From the NCBI GenBank assembly GCA_963710135.1, contig CAVPYY010000006.1, positions 868,001 to 932,000 on the forward strand: a stretch of DNA of 64,000 nucleotides. The letters run 5' to 3'. This stretch comes from SG8-30 sp963710135. GTDB lineage: Bacteria > Pseudomonadota > Gammaproteobacteria > Steroidobacterales > Steroidobacteraceae. Shown here piece by piece: positions 49,798 to 58,841 of the stretch. Numbering within the stretch: position 1 is the stretch's first letter; every line of letters begins with the position of its first letter. The position numbers and the translations under genes are program-made. Below the pieces are notes generated by a model. It saw only the letters and a list, made by a program, of their open reading frames with translations, ran no database searches and was not told where the DNA came from.

Positions 49798-50712
49798 ATG
49801 ATTTCTCGCGCTCGACTCACCCTGCTCGCCCTCGCCGGCACCGTGCTGTTCGTTCCGGCGGCGCTCGCGACCAAGCCGATGCCGACCGCCATCAATCTGG
49901 ACGACCCGGCCGGTGTGCTGATGGCCAGTCGCAAGATCCAGTGCTCGCTGGTCGACAACGAACCTGTGACCTACTGGTGGCACGGGCGTATGTACAGCCG
50001 GGTGGTGGGTGAACGCGACCGCCTGCTGTTTCGCGTCGAGGGCATGAATGTCCGCCAGTGCGTCACCGTCACGGACCCCGACAAGGGAACCGGGTTCAGG
50101 CTGGTATCGCGCGAGATCCTGCTCTACCTGGATCCCGAGACCGGCGAGGTGGCGCGCACCTGGAAGAACCCGTGGAGCGGCGAGGAGGTCGAGGTGCTGC
50201 ACGTGGCCAACGATCCGGTGAACAGCACCTGGTGGCCCGTGGGGCGCGACGGCAAGCCGGTCACCTGGACTGGCGACATGCAGGGCGGCAAGTGGTGGCA
50301 GACCGTCACCGTCCCGCTGTTCTACACCAATCCGCTCGGCGGCGATTACCAGAAGTACGTCGGTGGCTTCTACCAGGCCACGGAGATGTTCAATTTCATG
50401 GGCGACGTCGACGACCTGCTGGATCCCCGCAAGCCGACTGCGGACGCCCGTGTCGGCTGGGTGCGCATCTCCAGCTGGCTGCCATGGATGCAGATGAGCG
50501 GGCGGCTGGGCGACCTGTACTTCCATACCGCGGGGGTGAAGCTCGGCAGCTGGGACGAGTTGCCGGACGTGATGAAGCGTGAGATCGAGACGAACTATCC
50601 CGAGTATCGCAGCCCGCCGCCGGGCGACGATCCGCGCCCGAACGAGACCAGCTGGACCTACTTCAAGAAGAAGGTCGCCGCGCCGGCGGGCGGCGGCGGC
50701 GCAGCACACTAG
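49798..50712 (+). CDS. DUF1838 family secreted protein
   Basis: 304 residues. Signal peptide (RARLTLLALAGTVLFVPAALA), then a DUF1838 body: CSLVDNEPVTYWWHGRMYSRVVGERDRLLFRVEGMNVRQC, LVSREILLYLDPETGEVARTWKNPWSG and YQATEMFNFMGDVDDLLDP. ATG at 49798 has AAGGAG ten bases upstream. The C-terminus is Ala/Gly-rich. Biochemical function unknown. Lies 102 bases after speA with RidA and methyltransferase genes following on the same strand, so it may head a small operon. Confidence 0.85.
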   Translation: MISRARLTLLALAGTVLFVPAALATKPMPTAINLDDPAGVLMASRKIQCSLVDNEPVTYWWHGRMYSRVVGERDRLLFRVEGMNVRQCVTVTDPDKGTGFRLVSREILLYLDPETGEVARTWKNPWSGEEVEVLHVANDPVNSTWWPVGRDGKPVTWTGDMQGGKWWQTVTVPLFYTNPLGGDYQKYVGGFYQATEMFNFMGDVDDLLDPRKPTADARVGWVRISSWLPWMQMSGRLGDLYFHTAGVKLGSWDELPDVMKREIETNYPEYRSPPPGDDPRPNETSWTYFKKKVAAPAGGGGAAH

Positions 50713-50766
50713 ACCCGGCTGCGGGCGCGGCGCCGCGCCGCGCCCCGCGCCGGGCGTGGAGGAACC

Positions 50767-51177
50767 ATGGCGCGTTGGGACCAGGTCATCCGGGTCAACC
50801 GCGAGATCGAGGAGCGCTTCAATCTGAGCGCTGCGGTCCGCTCCTCCGGCATGCTCTACCTGTCGGGCCTCACGGCCATCGACGAGAACATGCGAATCGT
50901 GGGCCCCGGCGACATGGAAGCCCAGGTCCGGCAGGTGTACAGCCGGCTGGCGACGGCGCTCGCGGCGGCCGGTTGCACGCTCGAGCACGTGGTCAGCGAG
51001 ACCGCCTACACCACCGACATTGAGTGGCTCGGCCGGGCCGCGGTCGTGCGTGACGAGTTGTATTCGCAGGCGCGCGCCGCGCCGCCCGCCGCGACCGCCG
51101 TCGAGGTGCGCCGCCTGTTCTTTCCCGACGCGCTGGTTGAACTGGCCGTGGTCGCGGAACTGCCCGCGGGAACCTGA
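50767..51177 (+). CDS. RidA family protein
   Basis: 136 residues of the RidA/YjgF/UK114 fold. The sequence SGMLYLSGLTAID, VYSRLATALAAAGCTLEHVVSETAYTTDIEWLGR and ARAAPPAATAVEVRRLFFPDALVELAVVAEL follows the family, with the active-site Arg region (VRRLFFPDALVELAV) conserved. Members hydrolyse reactive enamine/imine intermediates from PLP enzymes, which could suit a location near speA. Start ATG follows GGAGGAACC. Confidence 0.88.
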   Translation: MARWDQVIRVNREIEERFNLSAAVRSSGMLYLSGLTAIDENMRIVGPGDMEAQVRQVYSRLATALAAAGCTLEHVVSETAYTTDIEWLGRAAVVRDELYSQARAAPPAATAVEVRRLFFPDALVELAVVAELPAGT

Positions 51178-51240
51178 AGCCTCGCCGGCGCGGCCCGGTT
51201 CCGGTATCGTCCCGGGACCCGGCAACCGGAGCAATACAGA

Positions 51241-52107
51241 ATGACCCCGACAGCCCGTTTCGCGGCCAGCGTCGCCGCACTCGCCCTGCTGCTGCAGGCC
51301 TGCGCCGCCGCACCGGTGGCCCCGGGCGCGCCCCCGGAATCGGATGCCGCGACCCTCGCATTGCTCGATGCGGCGATGGCCGGCGACCACCGCTCCGACG
51401 CCAACCGCGCCCGCGACATCTACCGTCATCCGAAGGAGACACTCGCCTTCTTCGGGCTGCGACAGGACATGACGGTCATGGAGATCTGGCCGGGTGGCGG
51501 TGGCTGGTACACGGAAATCCTGGCGCCGGTCCTCAGGGACCGCGGCCGCTACCTTGCGGCGCAGTGGGATCCCGCCATGGACAACGCCTTCATCCAGAAC
51601 AGCCTCAAGGCCTATCGCGACAAGCTGGCGGCGCGGCCCGACGTCTACGGCAAGGTGGAGATCGTCGCGCTGCAGTACCCCAGCGCGATGACGCCCGTGC
51701 CACCGGGCTCCGTGGACATGGTGCTGACCTTCCGCAACATCCACAACTGGATGCCGCGCGAGGCGGCAGGACCGATGATCGACGCCATGTACGCCGCGCT
51801 GAAGCCCGGCGGGATCCTCGGCGTGGTGGAGCATCGCGCGGGCACCGCCGCGCCGCAGGACCCCAAGGCCGCATCCGGCTACGTGCGCGAGGACTACGCG
51901 ATCGCCCTGATCGAGGCGGCCGGCTTCGAATTGCTCGGCCGCAGCGAGATCAATGCCAACCCGGCGGACACCAAGGACTACGAGCAGGGCGTATGGACCC
52001 TGCCGCCGACGTTGCGGCTGGGTGATGCCGAGCGGGACCGCTACCTCGCCATCGGCGAGAGCGACCGCTTCACGCTGCGCTTCCGCAAGCCTGTGCCGGC
52101 GCGCTGA
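51241..52107 (+). CDS. Exported methyltransferase-like lipoprotein (COG4798 type)
   Basis: 288 residues. The signal peptide ends LLLQAC, a lipobox, followed by an Ala/Pro-rich linker. The body starts HRSDANRARDIYRHPKETLAFFGLRQDMTVMEIWPGGGGWYTEILAPVL, the altered motif I of COG4798 proteins, then YVREDYAIALIEAAGFELLGRSEINANPADTKDY. Enzymatic methylation outside the cytosol is unlikely without SAM supply, so the domain may have another role. Start ATG at 51241 follows GGAGCAATACAG. Confidence 0.8.
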   Translation: MTPTARFAASVAALALLLQACAAAPVAPGAPPESDAATLALLDAAMAGDHRSDANRARDIYRHPKETLAFFGLRQDMTVMEIWPGGGGWYTEILAPVLRDRGRYLAAQWDPAMDNAFIQNSLKAYRDKLAARPDVYGKVEIVALQYPSAMTPVPPGSVDMVLTFRNIHNWMPREAAGPMIDAMYAALKPGGILGVVEHRAGTAAPQDPKAASGYVREDYAIALIEAAGFELLGRSEINANPADTKDYEQGVWTLPPTLRLGDAERDRYLAIGESDRFTLRFRKPVPAR

Positions 52108-52119
52108 GCGGAACCGCGC

Positions 52120-54189
52120 TCACCACATGTCGCGCAGCTGGCGCGCGACATCGACGCGCGCGGCGGCCGCGACCGTCTCGTCCGGCTCGCCGGCGGGCGC
52201 GAACGTCGCGCGCTCGAGCGTGTCGAGCACGGCGGGAGTGAGGAAGCGGCTGCGGGCGCCGTACACGTGGCGGTCCCCACTGCGCGCCTGCTGGGTCACG
52301 TAGTAGCGCTGCGGCTCGACCAGGCTCAGCGAGTCGCGGGCCCGGGTCATCGCCACGTACAGCAGCCGCCGCTCTTCCTCGATCATCTCGTCCTTGCCCG
52401 CGGCGAACTCCGAGGGGAAGTTGCCGTCCGCCACGTTCAGCAGGAACACGGCATCCCACTCCTGTCCCTTGGCGGAGTGCACGGTCGACAGGATCAGGTA
52501 GTCCTCGTCGAGCAGCGGTGGTCCCGCCAGGTCGCCGCTCGCCTGGGCCGGATCGAGGGTCAGCTCGGTGAGAAAGCGCTCCCGGCTGGCGAACTGGCCC
52601 GAGACCTGTTCGAGCATGTCGAGGTCGGCCGCGCGCACCCCGTGGGATTCGTACAGGCGCTCGAGCTGCGGCTGATACCAGCGGCGCGCCACCTCGACCT
52701 GGCCCGGCCAGCGCGCCGCCGGATCCGCCAGCGCACTCATCGTGGCGACGAACCCGGGCCAGGTTTCGCGCGCCGCGGCCGGCGGCGCGAAGCCGGCCAG
52801 TGCCGGGATCGAATGCCCGGCGGCGGCGACGGCGGCGACACAGCGCTCCGCCGTCGCGGGCCCGATGCCCGGCAGCAGCTGCAGCACGCGGAATGCGGCG
52901 ATGCCGTTGCGCGGGTTGTCGGCCCAGCGCAGGATCGACAGCAGGTCCTTGACGTGCGCGGCCTCGAGGAACTTCAGCCCACCGTACTTCACGAAGGGCA
53001 CGTTGCGCCGCATCAGCTCGACCTCCAGCAGGTCGCTGTGATGCGAGCTGCGGAACAGCACGGCCTGCCGCTTGAGCGCGGTACCCGCCTCGCGGTTGGC
53101 CAGCACTTCACTGACGACGAATTCAGCCTGCGCCCGGTCATCGAGCACCGTCACCAGCTGCGGCCGCGCGCCGCCGCCGCGGACGGCGCTCAGCGTCTTG
53201 CGGTACTGGCGCCGGCCCTCGCCGATCAGCGCATTGGCGGCATCGAGGATGCCCTGCGTGGAGCGGAAGTTCTGCTCGAGCGTGATGATCTCGGCAGCGG
53301 GCGAGAACGCCTCAGGGAACGACAGGATGTTCTCGACGCTCGCCGCCCGGAACGCATAGATGGACTGCGCATCGTCGCCGACCACGGTGAGCCCGGCCCC
53401 GTCGGGACGCAGCTTCAGCATGATGCCGGCCTGCAGCGTGTTGGTGTCCTGGTACTCGTCCACCAGCACGTGATCGAAGCGGTCCGCGACCTGCTGCGCC
53501 AGCGCAGGCTCCTGCATCAGGGCGTGCCAGTAGAGCAGCAGGTCGTCGTAGTCGAGCACGCCGTTGGCCTGCTTGCGCTCGACGTAGGCGCGATACAGGC
53601 CGCGCAGTTCGTCCGCCCACTCCGCGCACCAGGGGAAGACGTCGGCGAGGACCTGCTCGAGCTCGCGCCCGGTGTTCACCCGATGGGAATAGATCGCCAG
53701 GCAGGTGTCCTTGCGCGGAAAGCGTCGCGGCAGCTTCGACAGGCCGAGCTGGTGACGCAGCAGGTCCATGACGTCGGCCGAGTCGCCCCGGTCGAGCACG
53801 CTGAAGGAAACTTCCAGGCCGAGCGCCTGGGAGTACTGGCGCAGCAACCGGCTGCCGATCGAGTGGAAAGTGCCCGACCAGGGCAGGCGTATGGCGGGCA
53901 GTGCCACGCCGCGCGCGCGCTGCCGCAGCGCGGCTTCGACGATGCGCTCCGCCCGCCGCGTCATCTCGACCGCGGCGCGCCGGGTGAACGTCAGCAGCAG
54001 GATGCGCGTCGGGTCGACGCCCTCCAGAACCAGGTGCGCGACGCGATGCGCCAGGGTATTGGTCTTGCCGGTGCCGGCGCCGGCAATGACCAGCAGCGGA
54101 CCAGAGCCGAAGCGCCCGGCGGCGTCGCGCGAGCCGAAACAGGCGGCCTGGCGCTGTGCGCTGTTGAGCTGGTCTGAAACGGCGGCCAT
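52120..54189 (-). CDS. UvrD/PcrA-family ATP-dependent DNA helicase
   Basis: 689 residues, superfamily 1A, 3'-5' DNA helicase. Motifs in order: Q motif LNSAQRQAA, Walker A GAGTGKT (37-43), motif Ia TFTRRAAVEM, DEYQDTN, motif III VVGDDAQSIYAFRAA, motif IV NFRST, motif V STVHSAKGQEWDAVFL, and motif VI EERRLLYVAMTRARD. Short C-terminus, which may lack the RNAP-interacting Tudor part of UvrD. Not the canonical UvrD or Rep, whose lengths are about 720 and 670; closer to the paralogous uncharacterised helicases. Divergent from the peroxidase gene. Confidence 0.9.
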   Translation of the reverse strand: MAAVSDQLNSAQRQAACFGSRDAAGRFGSGPLLVIAGAGTGKTNTLAHRVAHLVLEGVDPTRILLLTFTRRAAVEMTRRAERIVEAALRQRARGVALPAIRLPWSGTFHSIGSRLLRQYSQALGLEVSFSVLDRGDSADVMDLLRHQLGLSKLPRRFPRKDTCLAIYSHRVNTGRELEQVLADVFPWCAEWADELRGLYRAYVERKQANGVLDYDDLLLYWHALMQEPALAQQVADRFDHVLVDEYQDTNTLQAGIMLKLRPDGAGLTVVGDDAQSIYAFRAASVENILSFPEAFSPAAEIITLEQNFRSTQGILDAANALIGEGRRQYRKTLSAVRGGGARPQLVTVLDDRAQAEFVVSEVLANREAGTALKRQAVLFRSSHHSDLLEVELMRRNVPFVKYGGLKFLEAAHVKDLLSILRWADNPRNGIAAFRVLQLLPGIGPATAERCVAAVAAAGHSIPALAGFAPPAAARETWPGFVATMSALADPAARWPGQVEVARRWYQPQLERLYESHGVRAADLDMLEQVSGQFASRERFLTELTLDPAQASGDLAGPPLLDEDYLILSTVHSAKGQEWDAVFLLNVADGNFPSEFAAGKDEMIEEERRLLYVAMTRARDSLSLVEPQRYYVTQQARSGDRHVYGARSRFLTPAVLDTLERATFAPAGEPDETVAAAARVDVARQLRDMW

Positions 54190-54282
54190 GAACGAAGTGT
54201 AGCCGCGCCCTGTATATCCATCCAGTTCCCCCGGTTGGGCCGGTTGGCGCATGGTGTGGTCCGCCTTGCCCCTGGAGCGATC

Positions 54283-54876
54283 ATGCCGCGCAAGAAACGA
54301 GCCCAGCCCGACCACGTCACCGCGCTCAGAATCCGCGCGCCCGCCCGCAGCCGGCTCGAGCCGGCCATGCAGAAGTACTTCGCCGTCTGCGAGGAGAAGA
54401 TCGGCCATGTGCCAAACGTGCTGCTGGCCTACAGCGCGCATGGCCCGAAGCTCGCCCACCTGGTCAACTTCTACAACGAGATCATGCTCGGCGAATCGCC
54501 CCTGTCGAAGCTCGAACGGGAGATGATCGCGGTCGTGGTGTCCTCGGCCAATCACTGCTACTACTGCCTGGTGGCGCATGGCGCCGCCGTGCGCCAGCTG
54601 TCGGGCGACCCGACGCTCGGCGAGACACTGGCGATGAATTACCGAGTGGCCCAACTCTCGGCGCCGCACCGTGCCATGCTGGACTTCGCCCACAAGCTGA
54701 CGATCGCGCAGCGCGACGTCGGCGAGGCCGACCGCGCGGCACTGCGCAAGGCCGGCTTCAGCGAGGAAGCGATCTGGGACATCGCCGAAACGGCGGCGTT
54801 CTTCAACTTCACCAACCGGCTGGCCACCGCCACCGACATGATGCCGAACGACCTGTATCACGCACAGGCGCGCTGA
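54283..54876 (+). CDS. Peroxidase-related (AhpD/CMD-like) protein
   Basis: 197 residues. The carboxymuconolactone decarboxylase-type fold has NHCYYCLVAHG, with the CxxC redox pair and a nearby His. The Glu-rich helix (LSKLEREMIAVVVSSANHCYYC) is typical of the uncharacterised peroxidase-related enzyme group. The ATG at 54283 has GGAG five bases before it; an in-frame ATG at 54235 has no ribosome binding site. A general role in peroxide detoxification is likely. Confidence 0.85.
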   Translation: MPRKKRAQPDHVTALRIRAPARSRLEPAMQKYFAVCEEKIGHVPNVLLAYSAHGPKLAHLVNFYNEIMLGESPLSKLEREMIAVVVSSANHCYYCLVAHGAAVRQLSGDPTLGETLAMNYRVAQLSAPHRAMLDFAHKLTIAQRDVGEADRAALRKAGFSEEAIWDIAETAAFFNFTNRLATATDMMPNDLYHAQAR

Positions 54877-54900
54877 GCCGGCCGGGGCGGCCCGCCGGCG

Positions 54901-55434
54901 TCAGGCGCGAAGGCGCGCGAGCAGTCGCTGATAGTCACGCTCGGGCAGCGGCGACGAGGTGTCGAGGACGACGGTACCCGGCACGGCCAATGGCGCATAC
55001 AGCTCCAGAGCCGGCGCGCGGCCGCCATCGCGATGCCCGGGATGACGGCCGCCCTCCCGCTCGCGCGCCCGGTCCCGCTCCGCCAGCAGCGCCGGCGGCG
55101 CCACGCAGGCGACCTGGCGGATCTCGGCTCCACAGGCCCGCGCGATGGCGGCGACCTCGGAACCGTGCGGCTCGCGGCGGAAGTTCCCCGCCAGCACGAC
55201 CGATGCACCCGCCTCGAGCAGCGCGCGGGCCGCGGCAAACTGCGCAGCGAAAGCCAGTTCGCTGAGGCGCCTGGACCAGTCCTCGTCGCCGGTCCCGAGC
55301 GCGTCGAACAGCGGCTCCTTGAAGGCGTCCTTCTCGAGCAACGGGTACCCGAGATCGGTCGCGAGGCGCCGCGCCAGCGTGCTCTTGCCACTGGCCGGCG
55401 GGCCCGACACGATCAGGAGCAGTGGAGCCTGCAT
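54901..55434 (-). CDS. AAA-family kinase-like ATPase
   Basis: 177 residues. P-loop GPPASGKST (11-19) followed by LEKDAFKEPLFD and a C-terminal segment with RDRAREREGGRHPGH, resembling the AAA_33 zeta-toxin/chloramphenicol-phosphotransferase-like small kinases. The phosphate acceptor is unknown. Convergent with the peroxidase gene and divergent from the Nudix gene. Confidence 0.75.
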   Translation of the reverse strand: MQAPLLLIVSGPPASGKSTLARRLATDLGYPLLEKDAFKEPLFDALGTGDEDWSRRLSELAFAAQFAAARALLEAGASVVLAGNFRREPHGSEVAAIARACGAEIRQVACVAPPALLAERDRAREREGGRHPGHRDGGRAPALELYAPLAVPGTVVLDTSSPLPERDYQRLLARLRA

Positions 55435-55485
55435 GCCGCGAGTCTAGCCCCGGCGAGTCCACGCCCGATATGATCGCCGGACCCA

Positions 55486-56079
55486 ATGCCCCTTCGGCAG
55501 GACCAGCGTGAGCAGTTCCGACATGACCGCCGGCAGTTCGGCGCGACGACCGTTTCGACGCGTCCGATCTACGAAGGACGCGTCATCAGGCTTGCGCTCG
55601 AGCGCGTAACCCTTCCGGACGGCTCCAGCGTCGAACTCGAGATCGTCCGGCATCCCGGTGGCGCGGCGGCGGTCGCGCTGGATGCGGCCGGCAATGTCTG
55701 CCTGCTCAGGCATTACCGTCATGCCGCCGGGGGATGGCTACTCGAGCTGCCGGCGGGCAAGCTGGATCCGGACGAAGCGCCGCTGGCCACGGCCAGGCGC
55801 GAGCTCGCCGAGGAGGCCGGGGTCGAAGCGGGCGACTGGCGGCCGCTCGGGGAAGTCGTGCCCTCGCCGGGGGTGCTGGCGGAGGTGGTGCATCTGTTCC
55901 TGGCGCGGGGACTGGAGGCCGTCGGGCAGCGGCCCGAGGCCGGCGAGGTGTTCGAAATCGTCTGGACGCCGCTGGCGGAAGCCGTCCGCCTGGCGCTCGA
56001 CGGCAGCATCCGCGACGCCAAGACCGTGATCGGCCTGCTGCGGGCCGCGGCGGTTACCGGCGTGACGTCGCTCCCATGA
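55486..56079 (+). CDS. Nudix hydrolase (ADP-ribose pyrophosphatase-like)
   Basis: 197 residues. A full Nudix box GX5EX7REUXEEXGU is present in GKLDPDEAPLATARRELAEEAGV, and the flanking SRP/VLRHYRH-like (LLRHYRHAAGGWLLELPAG) is typical of ADP-ribose pyrophosphatases (NudF type). The first 25 residues are basic and unlike the family, so the true start is uncertain: ATG at 55486 lacks a Shine-Dalgarno sequence, and a frameshift near 55545 is possible. Confidence 0.85.
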   Translation: MPLRQDQREQFRHDRRQFGATTVSTRPIYEGRVIRLALERVTLPDGSSVELEIVRHPGGAAAVALDAAGNVCLLRHYRHAAGGWLLELPAGKLDPDEAPLATARRELAEEAGVEAGDWRPLGEVVPSPGVLAEVVHLFLARGLEAVGQRPEAGEVFEIVWTPLAEAVRLALDGSIRDAKTVIGLLRAAAVTGVTSLP

Positions 56080-56209
56080 ACCCGGCCGGGATGGCTGTCG
56101 ATGGTTTTGACATAGCGCTGGCTGTGAAGCGGGTCACTGTTTGAGGTGACTGCAACGGCGTAGCGTTGCAATATGCGCGGCCTGTGTCCGCGCGGGATGA
56201 ACCGTACCC

Positions 56210-56611
56210 ATGGGCGATACCGGGAAATTCAGGATTCCTCCGAACCTTCACGACACCGGCGATCTGGATGACGACGAGCACCAGAAGCCCGGTCCGAAGA
56301 AGGACGCCGAGTTCATGGACTCGGGCCAGATCGAGTACGACGAGCTCGGCAATCCGGTATGGAAGCCGTTCGAGGGACTCGGCGACGGCGACGCGATCCG
56401 GCGCCTGCTCGACGACGACTCGCTGGCGATCACCGACGACCACGAGCGGGGCACGGTGCGCAAGGCACAGCCCAATCCCGCGGGCGTGAAGAAGGGCTAC
56501 AACCCCTACGACAGCGACCTGCTGGTCAAGAAGGAATGGAAGAAAAAGAAGGACCTGCGGGCGCTGTCCGATTGGATCACGCGCAACAAGAACAAGCCCA
56601 AGGGACGCTGA
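56210..56611 (+). CDS. Conserved-looking hypothetical protein, charged and C-terminally basic
   Basis: 133 residues. Acidic N-terminal half (NLHDTGDLDDDEHQKPGPKKDAEFMDSGQIEYDELGNPVW) and a strongly basic end (VKKEWKKKKDLRALSDWITRNKNKPKGR). No signal peptide, membrane segment or known domain. The low-complexity, Pro/Gly-dotted N-terminus suggests disorder. The frame is intact. I do not recognise the family. Confidence 0.6.
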   Translation: MGDTGKFRIPPNLHDTGDLDDDEHQKPGPKKDAEFMDSGQIEYDELGNPVWKPFEGLGDGDAIRRLLDDDSLAITDDHERGTVRKAQPNPAGVKKGYNPYDSDLLVKKEWKKKKDLRALSDWITRNKNKPKGR

Positions 56612-56626
56612 ACGCTTGCCGGTGAG

Positions 56627-57277
56627 TCAGTGCGCCGCGCACGCGATCTTCTGCGTGTGCGACAGGCGATAGAAGGCGCGCAGGTCCCGGAAGAGCCCCC
56701 GCTCGCCGTCGGGGTTGCGCAGCCAGCGGCGTGACAGGCGCTGGCAGAATCGCGCCGCGAAGCGGTTCGCGGCGGCGTAGCGCGCCAGCCGCTCGGCATC
56801 CAGGCCGCTCGAGAAGCTCACCTTGTTGAACAGGCTGTCGAACAGCGCCTCGGGCTCGACCTGCCCGTGCCTGCTGCTCAGCACCAGCGCGGCGGCGAAC
56901 TTGTCCACCTCCGCCTGGGTCTCGAGTTCGAGCAGCGACACCTCGCGACCGTGCACCGCGCTCCAGGCGACATACAGCAGATGGCTCACGCCCTCCACGG
57001 CCGTGCAGCAGTCGGCAAGATTGTCCTTGCCCAGATGATCGAAGGGATCAAGGGATTCGAGCCGCTGCAGCACCGACTGGTCGACGTACAGCGCGAGCTC
57101 GAGACCGTCCTCGGCCTGATGGACGAACAGCATCTCGTCCGTGCCGGGGACCGTGGTGGCCTCCCACCCGGCGACCACGGCCGGATCGGTCACCAGGAAC
57201 GGGTGCACCTGCAGCGGGGGCTCCACGTCGTAGATCCGCCCGAGCAGCGCCTGCAGGCGCTCGAGGACCCCGGGCAT
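56627..57277 (-). CDS. Uncharacterised protein, second of a coupled pair
   Basis: 216 residues, no recognised family. A helical, mixed protein with DPFDHLGKDNLADCCTAVEGVSHLLYVAWSAVHGREVSLLELETQAEVDKFAAAL in the centre and an Arg-rich end. The ATG at 57277 overlaps the upstream stop (TGATG), so it is coupled to the gene at 57277-57900. Absence of a signal peptide suggests a cytosolic role. A conserved pair in related genomes is likely but unverified. Confidence 0.6.
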   Translation of the reverse strand: MPGVLERLQALLGRIYDVEPPLQVHPFLVTDPAVVAGWEATTVPGTDEMLFVHQAEDGLELALYVDQSVLQRLESLDPFDHLGKDNLADCCTAVEGVSHLLYVAWSAVHGREVSLLELETQAEVDKFAAALVLSSRHGQVEPEALFDSLFNKVSFSSGLDAERLARYAAANRFAARFCQRLSRRWLRNPDGERGLFRDLRAFYRLSHTQKIACAAH

Positions 57278-57900
57278 CAGTGGTCTTGCCGCAGCGTCGT
57301 GGCGACCGGCTGCACGCCGAGCCGCAGCAGTTGGTCCCTGGCACGCGGGCTGCCCGTCTTGACGTACAGCTCGTACAGCCGCATGAGGTCCTGGTCGGAA
57401 TTCTCGCAGGCGGATTCGGCCACCTCGTTCAGCGCGTCCACCAGCCGTTGGAACTTGACGGACAACTCGCGGAACACCCCGCCCAGCGCGCGGCCGCGGG
57501 CGGTGCCGCGCAGCACCTCGGCCGCCGAGTCATAGGCCCGCCCGCCCATGGCGATGTGATAGTCGACATCGACCAGACGACGCGAAAAGCTGCGGGCGAA
57601 GAAACCGGCGACGAACAGCGACACGTCGCCGAGCCGCTGCAGGGCGCAGGCGCGCTCCATTCCGGACGTTGCGTGCACGGCATCCGCCAGCATCAGGGCG
57701 AGCGGGCGCAGGCGGCGGCCCTCCGGCGTCTTGTCGAACAGCGCCTCGGAGCGCGAGAAGAGCGTCAGCACGTTGACGACGTAGTGTTCCGTGTGGTCAT
57801 CGATCTCGAACTGCTGGCGCTCGATCGCCGCCTGCAGCGTGCTGCGGAAGTACTCCTGCAGATTCTGGACTTCGAGGACTGTCGGTTCGCTGCCGTCCAT
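57277..57900 (-). CDS. Uncharacterised protein, first of a coupled pair
   Basis: 207 residues, all-helical appearance with no recognised family. Notable features are EIDDHTEHYVVNVLTLFSRSEALFDKTPEGRRLRPLALMLADAV and LGDVSLFVAGFFARSFSRRLVDVDYHIAMGGRAYDSAAEVL. The translation overlap with the next gene suggests joint function. ATG at 57900 has a GGGAGGTGAC sequence upstream (complement of 57901-57912), a good ribosome binding site. Function unknown. Confidence 0.65.
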   Translation of the reverse strand: MDGSEPTVLEVQNLQEYFRSTLQAAIERQQFEIDDHTEHYVVNVLTLFSRSEALFDKTPEGRRLRPLALMLADAVHATSGMERACALQRLGDVSLFVAGFFARSFSRRLVDVDYHIAMGGRAYDSAAEVLRGTARGRALGGVFRELSVKFQRLVDALNEVAESACENSDQDLMRLYELYVKTGSPRARDQLLRLGVQPVATTLRQDH

Positions 57901-58071
57901 GTCACCTCCCGGTACTCTCTCAGGTCACCCGAACGTGGCACGCTCCATCCGCATAGGTCGGCCGCCACGCGGCATGCTGAATGACGCTACGCCGACAATT
58001 TCTAGCGATGCGTGACGCGAAACACAAGATGCAGCTTCGCTGCCGCAATCAGCACCCGGACCGGGTGGCTG

Positions 58072-58755
58072 CTAAAGCAGCAGATCGGCGAGCTCGGCCA
58101 GATCACGCACGCGCCAACGTGGTGGCGCAAACTCGGCCGGCCAGGGCCTGCCGAAGCGGTCGACCCAGATGGCGTGCAGTCCCGCAGCGCGCGCGCCCTC
58201 CACGTCCGCGCGCGGGTCGTCACCGACGTACACGACCTCGTGGGGCTGCAGCGCGACGCGGGCGAGCATTGCCGCGAACACGCGCCGGTCCGGCTTGGCG
58301 TTGCCCAGTTCGCGGGCGCCGAAGCAGTGCTCGAAGTGATCCGCCAGGCCGATGACGCCGAGATCGGCGTTGCCGTTCGACAGCGACAGCAGGCGGTAGC
58401 GGGTGCGCAGCCGGCGCAGGGCCGGCTCGACGTCCGGAAACACCTCGACGGCGTTGCGCGCGGCCCAGAAGACCTCGAAGGCCTGCTCGACGACGGCCTG
58501 CGGATAGCCGGCTTCCTCGGCGTGCCAGCTGAGCGCCGCCTTGCGCAGGAAAGTCAGGTCATGCAGCTTGTCCGGATGTCGCGCAGCCGTACCGGCGCGC
58601 ACGGCCCGCATGCTGTCGATGTCGTGCCGCGCCGTGATCCCGGGGCAGTGCGTCGCAAGCCAGCCGTACATCGCCTGCTCCGCCGCAGCGATCACGGGGC
58701 CGACCGGCCACAGCGTATCGTCGAGATCCAGGCAAACCGCGCGCAGCGTTTCCAT
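58072..58755 (-). CDS. HAD-family hydrolase (YigB-like)
   Basis: 227 residues. HAD motif I VCLDLDDTLWPVGP, motif II SLSNGNA, motif III ELGNAKPDRRVFAAML and motif IV VVYVGDDPRADVEGARAAG are complete, with a helical type-I cap. The DLDDTLW start and length match the YigB group (5-amino-6-(5-phospho-D-ribitylamino)uracil phosphatase of flavin synthesis), though substrate use is broad. Divergent from the GDPD gene. Confidence 0.87.
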   Translation of the reverse strand: METLRAVCLDLDDTLWPVGPVIAAAEQAMYGWLATHCPGITARHDIDSMRAVRAGTAARHPDKLHDLTFLRKAALSWHAEEAGYPQAVVEQAFEVFWAARNAVEVFPDVEPALRRLRTRYRLLSLSNGNADLGVIGLADHFEHCFGARELGNAKPDRRVFAAMLARVALQPHEVVYVGDDPRADVEGARAAGLHAIWVDRFGRPWPAEFAPPRWRVRDLAELADLLL

Positions 58756-58841
58756 GTTCGCGTAGGGACGGCAAAGACGTCATGATATCGCCATGCCTGC
58801 CCGATTATTCTCTGCCAGGTCGATTACTAGCGGATCCGGAG

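Noticed and set aside
56080..56209. A TTGACA at about 56106 as a promoter for the 56210 gene
   Set aside because: No acceptable -10 hexamer at 16-18 bases; GC-rich downstream.
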